Origin: CAYJAD01 sp964370835 | GTDB taxonomy: Bacteria; Desulfobacterota; Desulfovibrionia; Desulfovibrionales; Desulfovibrionaceae | Assembly: GCA_964370835.1 (NCBI GenBank) | Contig: CAYJLO010000085.1 | Location: 1 to 11,885, forward strand | Direction: 5' to 3' | Length of the DNA stretch: 11,885 nucleotides | Part shown: positions 1 to 6,396 of the stretch, one piece after another | How positions within the stretch are numbered: position 1 is the stretch's first letter | Layout: every line of letters starts with the position of its first letter | Translations under genes and position numbers: made by a program | The notes under the pieces: model-generated | Database searches by the model: none | What the model saw: the letters and a program-made list of their open reading frames with translations, nothing else | What the model was told of the DNA's origin: nothing

Positions 1-2
1 CG

Positions 3-86
3 ATTGAGCCACCGGGGAGTGTGTTACGCCACTCAGCGCAAGAAGAGTTCTATGGCATTAGCCCTTCAGAGTCAAGCTTTTTTTAA
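3..86 (+). CDS. possible C-terminal end of an unidentified gene (partial)
   Basis: The third plus-strand frame is open from the window edge to a TAA at 84-86 and would encode the last 27 residues of a protein, ending in GISPSESSFF. The codons look like those of the confirmed genes nearby, and coding-like composition stops at this point, giving way to A/T runs. The first frame is also open, to a TAA at 94-96, but its product reads less like a protein. I do not recognise a family. The next 170 bases, up to the end of queH, show nothing I can name. Confidence 0.35.
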   Translation: MEPPGSVLRHSAQEEFYGISPSESSFF

Positions 87-258
87 AAAAAATTAAGCCC
101 GTTTACAAAACCTAGTCAATAGCTTGAAATATAAATACATTTTCACAATTTCTTTTTCAGACTAAACAATGCATACTGCCTTAAAACATTACAAGAGAGA
201 AAACTTTATAAGAGCTTTCAGTAAATGTACCACACATCAAAACGTTTCAAGTTATACT

Positions 259-864
259 TTAAGTATTAAGAAGCAACTTTTGTAGTTTTTTCTCGTAACG
301 CTCAGCTTCACTATAAATGCAGCCGCAATAGGCTTGACGGTAGAGATCAAATTCCTTCGACAGGTCAATACCTTTCTGCCATTCATCTCTGAAGTCTTCA
401 TAATAAAAAGGCACAGCAAATTTCGTAGCGGCACTTTCTGCCACCCGTACAATTTGCTCATGATCTTGATAACGAGAATATAGTAAGGAACTACTAAAAG
501 CAGTGAACACAGAACCATCACTCTGCCCTGCTTGCGGCATACTAAACTCTTTAACCATTTGGGCTGTACTATGCAAACGACTTTCATAACAATATGCACA
601 CCTAGCCGCTCCACCAGCTCTCGTACCTGCAACATCTGACAACCACTGCTGGATATTCCACGCATCATCGCGGTAAAGAACATTACATTCGAGCTTTTGC
701 GCACATTCTACCAAGGCCGCACGCCGGCGTAAATATTCACTTAGCGGGTGAATATTAGGATTAACAAACAAAGCCGTAACAGTATGTCCCTTTTCACGTA
801 AACGCAATATGGGAACAATGGCACACGGGCCGCAACAAACATGGAGTAAAATATGTTCTTTCAT
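259..864 (-). CDS. queH: epoxyqueuosine reductase QueH (DUF208 family)
   Basis: QueH carries out the last step of queuosine synthesis, reducing epoxyqueuosine to queuosine in the anticodon of tRNAs with GUN anticodons. It is the non-orthologous replacement for the cobalamin enzyme QueG. The 201-residue product has the family's cysteine sets: HVCCGPC (Cys10, Cys11, Cys14), RCAYCY (Cys89, Cys92) and YCGC near the C-terminus (Cys180, Cys182). In the family, the CC pair and the CxxC bind a 4Fe-4S cluster. The central FSSSLLYSRYQDHEQI stretch (about residues 123-138) is also typical. Length matches compact members. No in-frame start lies upstream before a stop codon, and the Cys pair follows directly, so 864 is the only sensible start although its ribosome binding site is poor. 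The gene lies 74 bases after rng on the same strand, but a strong terminator hairpin sits between them, so it may depend on read-through or its own promoter. Confidence 0.93.
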   Translation of the reverse strand: MKEHILLHVCCGPCAIVPILRLREKGHTVTALFVNPNIHPLSEYLRRRAALVECAQKLECNVLYRDDAWNIQQWLSDVAGTRAGGAARCAYCYESRLHSTAQMVKEFSMPQAGQSDGSVFTAFSSSLLYSRYQDHEQIVRVAESAATKFAVPFYYEDFRDEWQKGIDLSKEFDLYRQAYCGCIYSEAERYEKKLQKLLLNT

Positions 865-875
865 GGATTTGCATA

Positions 876-925
876 AAAAATGCCTTTTCGCTACAAGATG
901 ATGCTAGTAACAAAAAGGCATTTTT
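876..925 (-). terminator. intrinsic terminator hairpin between rng and queH
   Basis: A perfect 13-bp inverted repeat, AAAAATGCCTTTT at 876-888 and AAAAGGCATTTTT at 913-925, encloses a 24-base loop. On the minus strand the right arm ends in a T run, as in a rho-independent terminator. It begins 14 bases after the rng stop. The repeat is symmetrical and could also work on the plus strand. It ends only 12 bases before the queH start, so the AAAAGG that would serve as ribosome binding site lies inside the stem. Confidence 0.75.
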
Positions 926-938
926 ATTGTGTAAGGTT

Positions 939-3431
939 TTATTGTATTCGAACTTCAATGCTTATACGCAACTGCTCTTCAAGTTCACTAATTCGTTGCC
1001 GCTTATGATTAAGCAAATACAAAGCCAGCTCAGCGAAAGAAGTTTCATACACATATTTGCCATGCTGCGCAGAACGCCCTTTGCGTTCCATTTCGCAAAG
1101 AGCTTGCAAAGCTTGCCACTCTAAATTTCTGCGTACACCAGTCCCCTTACAATGAGGACATGGCTCCATGGTAATGGCTAAAGCAGAAGATCCCGTACGC
1201 TGGCGCACAATTTCTAACAAACCAAAAGAAGAAATTCGTGCCACATCGTGACGTGCTCGGTCATTTTTCATGGCATTACGCAAAGTTTTCTCAACTTCAC
1301 GCACATGGCTCTTATCACGCATTTCAATAAAATCTATGACCACCTGTCCGCCAATATCACGCAGCTTCAAATGCCTTGCAATGGCTTCTGCTGCTTCGAT
1401 ATTGGTTTTTAGCGCCATGGACTCAAAATTTCCTTTTCCGGAAATCTTACCAGAGTTAATATCAATGGCCATAAGGGCTTCAGTTTGGTCAAAAACAAGA
1501 CGTCCACCAGAAGGAAGTACCACCTCTCGAGAATAAATTTGCTCAAGTTGACGTTGCATATTAAAACGTTCCCATAAAGTTTGGCGAACATCGGCATGCA
1601 TACGAATAAGTTCTTTCTTCCGAGGGAAAAGTAGGGACACAGTTTCGCGTAAACGTTCTGCTACCTCTGTGCTATCCACCCACACCTCAGTTACATCATC
1701 GGTAAGGTAGTCTCGTATGGCTCTTTCTGCAAGACCAGATTCTCTGTAAAGCAACACAGGCGCAGCATCACTCACACCACGCTTACGAATTTCACGCCAT
1801 ACACGTTTTAAGTACTGTAAATCACTTTTTAATGTGGTTTTAGATGTGCCCGCACTGACGGTGCGTACGATTACGCCAAGCCCGGCACCGGGCTCAATGC
1901 CCGTCATCATCTCGCGTAAGCGACCTCGCTCTTCATCGCTTTCCACTTTACGTGAAATACCAATTTGCTCTTGCCCTGGTGTTAGTACCAAAAAACGTCC
2001 CGGCAAAGAAAGCCATGTGGTTAAAAAAGCCCCTTTATTTCCTGTGGGTTCTTTCACCACTTGCACAAGAATTTCTTGCCCAGGTTTGATGATTTTTTGA
2101 ATGGGTGGGAATTTTTTTCCCTTCACCACTTCATGATGTGATTGGTAATATTCAGGGTGAATTTCGTCAATTTGCAAAAAGCCATTTTTATTGGCCCCGT
2201 AATTCACAAAAGCAGCTTGTAAATTTGCATCAATATTATTTACAACACCCTTATAAATATTCCCCTTGGTTTTCACTTGGTGTAGCATTTCAAGATAATA
2301 TTCATGAATAACACCATTTTCCACCAAGGCCACTTCCACCTGCTCGCCCTGAACCATGGAAATAAACATCTTTCGCTGTACATTTTCTACAGTCTTTTTC
2401 ACTGCAGTGGTGCGCGCACGACCAGGTTTACCTTCACCAAGAGAAGTTCCACCTTTAGCCAAGGGTGCAGCCTTAGATGTAAGCATAATCTGCTCATCAT
2501 CTTCATCATCCATGAACTCTTGCAAAGCTTCCGTGGGGGTTAACGGGCGTTTTTTTCCGCGCTTACCACGCCCACCACGTCGTCCCCGTCTACTACGAGA
2601 AGCAGTTGCGTCTAGACTTGCCTCTTCTTCAACTGCATGGGCAGTATTTTCTTCTTGAGCTTGCTCAGGGGTCACCACATTTTCTTGTGATACAGGACTA
2701 AGTTTTGCCTTTGCTCCCCTACGCGGACGTCGAGTTTTCTTTTCTTCACGTGAAGAAGGTACATCAGGCACTTCAGAAGTTTCTCTTGCAATTCCTGCGC
2801 TTTGAGGCTCATCAGATATGGAAGAAAGAACTATTTTTTCTTGATCATTTTCTACAGGTGCTGGCGACGTTATTTTTTTAGGACGCCCTCTTCCTGCGCG
2901 CGGTGATTTTTTTTGAGCCCCCCCAAGATCAGCGCTTAAAGGTTCATCTGCAGACTTTTCTTGCTCAACAGCTGAATGCATTACGCCAGTTCCTAAAGAG
3001 TTCGTATCTCCCGAAGACATCTTTGAGGTATTTTTTTCCTCCGTAGAAAACTCTTCGTTCTTTTCCGTTTTTTCTTTATTTTTTGCACGTACAGCCGGCT
3101 TTCTCCCTCTCTTTGGCTTAGGAGACTCACTTTGTGCGGCATCTTTTTCCGCCGCTGAAGCTTCCTTTGGAATGGCAAGTGGCGTGCTTTCTTGCACTGC
3201 ACTCACGTTTTCTGCATCACTTATAGCCGCAGAAGAAGGAGTTTTTTTACGAGGTCGCCTAGCTGGAGTTTTTTTCTTTTCAGATTGAGGCGTTGAGGAA
3301 TCTTCTTCCACGGTTACCGTCGAAGAAGATGGTGTTTTTTTGCGAGTTACAGCCTTAGCTGTGGTACGTCGAGGGGCTTTAGGTGCTGGTGTGGACACAG
3401 CGTCAGAATCAGAAGTATGCTCAGCAGTCAT
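939..3431 (-). CDS. rng: ribonuclease E/G family endoribonuclease with long disordered N-terminal extension
   Basis: This is a single-strand-specific endoribonuclease of the RNase E/G family, acting in rRNA maturation and mRNA decay. The catalytic part starts near residue 355 (MFISMVQGE). It has an S1-type RNA-binding segment at about 385-475, the two metal-binding aspartates in MAIDINSGK (Asp657) and VVIDFIEM (Asp700), and the zinc-link CPHC (Cys758, Cys761). These correspond to the RNase E active site and dimer link. It ends soon after the zinc link, as RNase G does, with no long C-terminal scaffold. Instead, residues 1-350 are a low-complexity Lys/Arg/Pro/Ser/Glu-rich region with AT-hook-like patches (KPKRGRKP about 104-111, GRGRPKK about 180-186), an Arg/Gly-rich stretch (about 279-295) and an acidic DDEDDE patch (308-313). 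The start is supported by AAGGAT four bases upstream. A shorter protein starting at the catalytic core lacks such support. The gene is divergent from flagellin and ends at a terminator. Confidence 0.93.
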   Translation of the reverse strand: MTAEHTSDSDAVSTPAPKAPRRTTAKAVTRKKTPSSSTVTVEEDSSTPQSEKKKTPARRPRKKTPSSAAISDAENVSAVQESTPLAIPKEASAAEKDAAQSESPKPKRGRKPAVRAKNKEKTEKNEEFSTEEKNTSKMSSGDTNSLGTGVMHSAVEQEKSADEPLSADLGGAQKKSPRAGRGRPKKITSPAPVENDQEKIVLSSISDEPQSAGIARETSEVPDVPSSREEKKTRRPRRGAKAKLSPVSQENVVTPEQAQEENTAHAVEEEASLDATASRSRRGRRGGRGKRGKKRPLTPTEALQEFMDDEDDEQIMLTSKAAPLAKGGTSLGEGKPGRARTTAVKKTVENVQRKMFISMVQGEQVEVALVENGVIHEYYLEMLHQVKTKGNIYKGVVNNIDANLQAAFVNYGANKNGFLQIDEIHPEYYQSHHEVVKGKKFPPIQKIIKPGQEILVQVVKEPTGNKGAFLTTWLSLPGRFLVLTPGQEQIGISRKVESDEERGRLREMMTGIEPGAGLGVIVRTVSAGTSKTTLKSDLQYLKRVWREIRKRGVSDAAPVLLYRESGLAERAIRDYLTDDVTEVWVDSTEVAERLRETVSLLFPRKKELIRMHADVRQTLWERFNMQRQLEQIYSREVVLPSGGRLVFDQTEALMAIDINSGKISGKGNFESMALKTNIEAAEAIARHLKLRDIGGQVVIDFIEMRDKSHVREVEKTLRNAMKNDRARHDVARISSFGLLEIVRQRTGSSALAITMEPCPHCKGTGVRRNLEWQALQALCEMERKGRSAQHGKYVYETSFAELALYLLNHKRQRISELEEQLRISIEVRIQ

Positions 3432-3500
3432 AAATATCCTTATGATAGAAATTTCTCAGCCACATTTACCACCGTGCTGTGGGTGGGGGTGCGCTACTCT

Positions 3501-3528
3501 TTAATAAAGGTGCACAAATGAAAAGCAA
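3501..3528 (-). promoter_or_regulatory. candidate sigma-70 promoter for rng
   Basis: Read on the minus strand there is TTGCTT (plus 3523-3528), a 16-base spacer, then TATTAA (plus 3501-3506). The match is moderate. It would give a leader of roughly 60 bases before the rng start. No better candidate lies closer to the gene. Confidence 0.3.
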
Positions 3529-3604
3529 CATTAAGGATTTTTATGCCCTTTTGCAAGCGTTAAGATTCAACCTCCCTTCAAAAGCTCAAATTTCCTATCA
3601 TTAG
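3518..3604 (+). CDS. possible small ORF, 28 residues, unknown
   Basis: An ATG at 3518 is preceded at seven bases by AAAGG and opens a 28-codon frame ending in TAG at 3602-3604. The peptide starts MKSNIKDFYALLQALRF and is mildly basic, with an amphipathic-looking middle and no clear membrane span. It lies upstream of, and in the same direction as, flagellin, before the sigma-54 promoter. Chance frames of this size are common, so only the ribosome binding site spacing supports it. Confidence 0.2.
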   Translation: MKSNIKDFYALLQALRFNLPSKAQISYH

Positions 3605-3640
3605 TATTATACAGTCATGCCAAAGCGTTTTTCAATTGCT

Positions 3641-3655
3641 GGGAAAAGTCTTCCC
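3641..3655 (+). repeat. short dyad upstream of the flagellin promoter
   Basis: GGGAA and TTCCC form a perfect 5-bp inverted repeat around AAGTC, followed by six T bases. It sits about 100 bases before the sigma-54 promoter. That is the usual distance for a site bound by a sigma-54 activator, and the T run would also fit a weak terminator isolating flagellin from upstream transcription. The choice between these is inference. Confidence 0.3.
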
Positions 3656-3751
3656 TTTTTTCAAAAATAATGGGGCCTAAATACCCTACATTTTTTTCCT
3701 ACTTCATTTTTTACGCATCTAATATGCTAAAATTACAGAAAAAATAAACTT

Positions 3752-3767
3752 TGGCACACCGATTGCT
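3752..3767 (+). promoter_or_regulatory. sigma-54 (RpoN) promoter of flagellin
   Basis: TGGCACACCGATTGCT matches the sigma-54 consensus TGGCAC-N5-TTGCW at every defined position, with GG at 3753-3754 and GC at 3765-3766 separated by exactly ten bases. Transcription should start near 3778, giving a leader of about 30 bases that contains the ribosome binding site. Transcription would need RNA polymerase with RpoN and an ATP-dependent activator of the FlrC/FleR type. Confidence 0.88.
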
Positions 3768-3807
3768 ATAAACAGAGTACAGCTTAAACCTTTCAAGGAG
3801 GTACATT

Positions 3808-4695
3808 ATGTCTTTGGTCGTTAACAATAACTTAATGGCGATGAATACCGCTAGGAATTTGAACATCCACTATGGTAGCCTTGCTCAATCAACAGAAAGA
3901 CTCTCGTCAGGTCTTCGTATCAACTCCGCAGCTGATGATGCAGCTGGCCTTGCAATCCGCGAATTGCAACGTGCAGACATTGCAACCTTAAATCAGGGTG
4001 CTCGCAATGCTAACGACGCCATCTCTATGATTCAAACCGCTGACGGTGCTTTGCAAACCATCGACGAACAACTCATTCGCATGAAAGAGCTTGCAGAACA
4101 AGGCGCCACCGGTACCTATGACTCCACACAACGTTTGATGATTGAGTCAGAATACCAAGCCATCGCATCGGAAATCACACGTATTGCCAATGCAACAGAT
4201 TTTAACGGCATTAAATTGCTCGACGGTTCATTATCCGGCGCTCACAATGGTAACGAATTAAAATCCACTGGTGAGTTAAAAGTACACTTTGGTACTGCCA
4301 ACGATAGCGCAGAAGACTATTACTACATTCGTATCGGTGACTCCACCGCATCTGCTCTTGGCCTTGGTTCCAACAGCTCAAACGACGCCGGTTTTAGTAT
4401 TTCAACGCAGTCTCAAGCTCAGGCATCCCTTGTAGCTATTACCGACGCGATTGTATCAAAAGATAAAATCCGCGCACACCTTGGGGCCATACAAAACCGT
4501 TTAGAAGCAACCATTAGTAATTTAAATATCCAGGCGGAAAACTTACAAGCCGCCGAATCCAGAATCTCGGATGTGGACGTTGCCACGGAAATGACAGAGT
4601 TCGTACGCAACCAAATCCTCACCCAGAGCTCGGTAGCCATGCTATCGCAAGCTAACTCACTGCCAAAGATGGCACAGCAGCTCATAGGCGGCTAA
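3808..4695 (+). CDS. fliC: flagellin
   Basis: This is the subunit of the flagellar filament, secreted by the flagellar type III apparatus and polymerised outside the cell. The 295-residue protein has the conserved N-terminal D0/D1 helices (residues 1-140, including the RLSSGLRINSAADDAAGLAI segment and ATDFNGIKLL) and the conserved C-terminal D1/D0 part (from about 205, with ESRISDVDVATEM at 250-262 and SQANSLPKMAQQLIGG at the end). The middle (about 140-200) is short, so there is no elaborate D2/D3 surface domain. It resembles Desulfovibrio flagellins throughout as I recall them, including FGTANDSAEDYYY at 161-173. A very strong ribosome binding site, AAGGAGGT at 3795-3802, lies five bases before the ATG. 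Expression is driven by the sigma-54 promoter just upstream. A structured element begins within a few bases of its stop codon. Confidence 0.97.
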   Translation: MSLVVNNNLMAMNTARNLNIHYGSLAQSTERLSSGLRINSAADDAAGLAIRELQRADIATLNQGARNANDAISMIQTADGALQTIDEQLIRMKELAEQGATGTYDSTQRLMIESEYQAIASEITRIANATDFNGIKLLDGSLSGAHNGNELKSTGELKVHFGTANDSAEDYYYIRIGDSTASALGLGSNSSNDAGFSISTQSQAQASLVAITDAIVSKDKIRAHLGAIQNRLEATISNLNIQAENLQAAESRISDVDVATEMTEFVRNQILTQSSVAMLSQANSLPKMAQQLIGG

Positions 4696-4696
4696 T

Positions 4697-4957
4697 AGAC
4701 CATCTTATATATAGGCTGTGGCAGACCAAAGACGGGAGGCCTGGGGGATGACGACCCCCGGGCCGGTCTGAAAAGACCATTGGTCAGCTTTAACAGTCAA
4801 GATTATTAGTAACAGTGAACATGCGGCCCGACGAAACCAGCCGCGTGCCCCTAAGACACCATGGTAAAAAGATACTCCCTTTTGGGGGGATATTTCAAAA
4901 TACCACACCTTGTAATGACGACGAAACAATATCAAGGTATCAACAGCATACTTAGGG
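4697..4957 (+). ncRNA. candidate structured RNA in the flagellin 3' UTR
   Basis: This stretch is GC-rich between AT-rich surroundings and folds strongly. Hairpin 1 pairs CAGACC (4722-4727) with GGTCTG (4765-4770) and, past a ten-base bulge, 4738-4747 with 4755-4764 around the loop ATGACGA. A small GACC/GGTC hairpin follows at 4775-4785. Hairpin 2 pairs CATGCGGC (4820-4827) with GCCGCGTG (4840-4847) around a 12-base loop. A long-range stem, CCCTAAG (4849-4855) with CTTAGGG (4951-4957), encloses hairpin 3 (4863-4904) and hairpin 4 (CCTTG 4908-4912 with CAAGG 4933-4937). Pairs 4742-4760, 4822-4845 and 4876-4887 are U-G on the plus strand and would be A-C on the minus strand, so the RNA should be read in the flagellin sense. 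It starts right after the flagellin stop with no clear promoter, which favours a 3' UTR element or a processed 3' UTR RNA. No protein-coding frame is convincing here. Known families it might match were not identified. Confidence 0.55.
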
Positions 4958-4983
4958 AGAGAAAGAAGAAGTTATCTAGGTAA

Positions 4984-4996
4984 CCCCCTTTGGGGG
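4984..4996. terminator. GC hairpin between flagellin 3' region and rnc
   Basis: CCCCC at 4984-4988 and GGGGG at 4992-4996 form a perfect stem with a three-base loop, three bases beyond the rnc stop. Neither strand has a good T run after it. It may stop or stabilise transcripts from either side, for rnc perhaps with the C/G-rich hairpin at 4875-4888, which on the minus strand is followed by a CTTTTT run. Termination activity is inferred. Confidence 0.3.
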
Positions 4997-4999
4997 AAA

Positions 5000-5680
5000 T
5001 TAAAGACTTAAAAGCGCCAAGCGAGCCGCTTCTTGCTCAGCTCTTTTTAAACTTTGTCCGCTTGCTTGGAAACTTTTTCCTTGCGGGAGAGTTAGGCAAA
5101 CTTGATACACTTTAGCATGCTCTGGCCCAGAACTACTTTGCAGCACATAGACCGGACGGTCCTTGTGCAAACGTTGTATAACCTCTTGGAGTTGTGTTTT
5201 ATAATCTTTGCGAAGATTTTGACTAGCCTGCTCTGGCCAGTGTTTGGAAAAAATACGTAAAACAACTGCATAGGCAGCTTCATAACCACCATCTTCAAAT
5301 ATAGCACCAAGTACGGCTTCAAAAGCATCACTGAGTACTGTATCCCTTTGTCTCCCCCCTTGGCTTTCTTCCCCACGTCCTAAACGCAAGTGCTTATCGA
5401 TATGCAATTCTTTGGCAAGCATCGCAAGACTTTTCGCCGACACCAATGAAGAACGAACCTTGGTCAAATCACCTTCTCTGGCCTCGGGAAAACGAGTGAA
5501 AAGTGCCCATGACACGCAAAGCTCCAAGACAGCATCGCCAAGAAATTCTTGCCGTTCATTATGCATACCAACACTTTTATTTTCATTGGCAGCAGAGCTG
5601 TGGGTAAGAGCTCTTTGTAAATACTCAAGACGTGAAAACCTATACCCAAGCTTTTCTTGCAAATCTAAATACTCCGCCAT
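5000..5680 (-). CDS. rnc: ribonuclease III
   Basis: RNase III cuts double-stranded RNA, processing the rRNA precursor and structured regions of mRNAs and small RNAs. The 226-residue protein has the signature NERQEFLGDAVLEL at 41-54. The metal and catalytic residues are in place: Glu42, Glu45 and Asp49, Glu69 in REGDLTKVR, and Asp118/Glu121 in SDAFEAVLGA. A double-stranded RNA-binding domain covers about 157-226, from DYKTQLQEVIQ to AEQEAARLALL. Length is the usual one. GAGGT lies five bases before the ATG, supporting this start. It faces the flagellin gene, so the structured flagellin 3' region lies directly beyond its stop, and it is divergent from the Sm-like gene. No frameshift or missing key residue was seen. 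Confidence 0.97.
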   Translation of the reverse strand: MAEYLDLQEKLGYRFSRLEYLQRALTHSSAANENKSVGMHNERQEFLGDAVLELCVSWALFTRFPEAREGDLTKVRSSLVSAKSLAMLAKELHIDKHLRLGRGEESQGGRQRDTVLSDAFEAVLGAIFEDGGYEAAYAVVLRIFSKHWPEQASQNLRKDYKTQLQEVIQRLHKDRPVYVLQSSSGPEHAKVYQVCLTLPQGKSFQASGQSLKRAEQEAARLALLSL

Positions 5681-5870
5681 AGACTACCTCATTATCTTTA
5701 CTTTACACAATATCACCTAGGTATACGCTCTCCCATAAAAATGCAAGTAACAAATACCTAACTTCAGCTTTTACTGCCACACAATTGCATACACATACAT
5801 CTCCTTACTGTCCATCTCCTCAAAAATACCCCTGCAATACAATGAACCCTCCACAAAGGACATTTTTACC

Positions 5871-5899
5871 TTGACACTTAGCCCTGCTATGTCTACCTA
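5871..5899 (+). promoter_or_regulatory. candidate sigma-70 promoter of the Sm-like gene
   Basis: A perfect TTGACA at 5871-5876 is followed after 17 bases by TACCTA (5894-5899), a poor -10 box. Transcription would start near 5906, leaving a leader of some 20 bases with AAGGAG as ribosome binding site. The strong -35 is the reason for the call. The weak -10 hints at activator dependence or another -10. Confidence 0.4.
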
Positions 5900-5927
5900 G
5901 AAGAACATTATTTGTAAGGAGAGTTCT

Positions 5928-6263
5928 ATGGCTCAAGATATTCGTTTGTTCAAATTGGTCACAGGTGAGATTGTCATCGGAAAATACGATGCTGAAAAAG
6001 ATGTGCTTCATGAAGTTGCCACATTGCAAAGCGTTCCTGCACAGCAAGGTGGTGTACAAATGATGCTTTTGCCATACGGTATCCCCTTTGAAAATACTTT
6101 GTGCGGTACTCTTGAAGGCAAACATTTCTTATACCGCTACACTGAAACACCCCAAGAAATTAAAGATAAATATCTGGAAGTTTCCATTAATATTTCCACC
6201 AATGGTGGCCTTGGTAAATTACAATTTGGTCAGCCTGCCGCCAAAAGCAATCTTATTAAATAG
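5928..6263 (+). CDS. small Sm-like fold protein of unknown role
   Basis: The product has 111 residues and no signal peptide or membrane span. Its start, RLFKLVTGEIVIGKYDAEKDVLHEVATL (residues 6-33), has the pattern of the first strands of an Sm/LSm-type barrel: an aliphatic strand, a TGE turn and an IGK strand, followed by MMLLPYGIPF (45-54), which resembles the L-x-P-(W/Y) element of Sm-like proteins described from cyanophages and various bacteria. The remainder is charged and ends in a Gly-rich, probably flexible tail (about 92-111). Sm proteins form rings that bind RNA. Whether this one does cannot be told from sequence, and the fold call itself is pattern recognition. AAGGAG five bases before the ATG supports the start. 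It is monocistronic, with its own promoter candidate and a strong terminator. Neighbouring RNase genes suggest, but do not show, a role in RNA biology. Confidence 0.85.
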   Translation: MAQDIRLFKLVTGEIVIGKYDAEKDVLHEVATLQSVPAQQGGVQMMLLPYGIPFENTLCGTLEGKHFLYRYTETPQEIKDKYLEVSINISTNGGLGKLQFGQPAAKSNLIK

Positions 6264-6282
6264 CTTTACCACATTATTATAG

Positions 6283-6334
6283 TTAAAAAGCTCTGCCAGA
6301 AAATGCACCCGTATACTTTGGCAGAGTTTTTTAA
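6283..6334 (+). terminator. intrinsic terminator of the Sm-like gene
   Basis: TTAAAAAGCTCTGCCA (6283-6298) pairs over 16 positions with TGGCAGAGTTTTTTAA (6319-6334), including one G-U pair, around a 20-base loop. The right arm carries a run of six T bases. It begins 20 bases after the stop codon. The A-rich left arm makes it potentially bidirectional, but no minus-strand gene ends here. Confidence 0.88.
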
Positions 6335-6396
6335 CCTCTTAGTAGTATAAACTCATCCTTATACATCTATAAACAACAAAATACCTGAGCTTTCAC

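Larger units (their letters stand above)
3432..3807. other. divergent intergenic region between rng and flagellin
   Basis: This 376-base AT-rich region separates two genes transcribed away from each other. It holds the rng ribosome binding site, a weak rng promoter candidate, a possible 28-codon reading frame, a short dyad at 3641-3655, and the flagellin sigma-54 promoter and ribosome binding site. I see no sigma-28 (FliA) type flagellar promoter. Confidence 0.7.

Noticed and set aside
4671..4685. TGGCAC near the flagellin stop as a second sigma-54 promoter for the structured RNA
   Set aside because: The required GC does not follow at ten bases, and the sequence encodes the conserved flagellin C-terminus.
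4743..4839. Resemblance of the ACGA-containing loops to the guanidine-II (mini-ykkC) riboswitch
   Set aside because: In that riboswitch the ACGR tetraloop is closed directly by the stem and two such hairpins precede a gene. Here the loops are 7, 12 and 20 bases long and lie after a gene.
4705..4935. 76-residue minus-strand frame across the structured RNA
   Set aside because: It would need a TTG start without a ribosome binding site, its product is not protein-like, and the base-pairing explains the sequence constraint better.
5760..5820. Very short minus-strand frames with AAGGAG-like sequences upstream of rnc
   Set aside because: They encode only about 10 to 14 residues and have no further support.
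5820..6125. 101-residue minus-strand frame opposite the Sm-like gene
   Set aside because: It is antisense to a gene with promoter, ribosome binding site and terminator, and its product has no recognisable feature.
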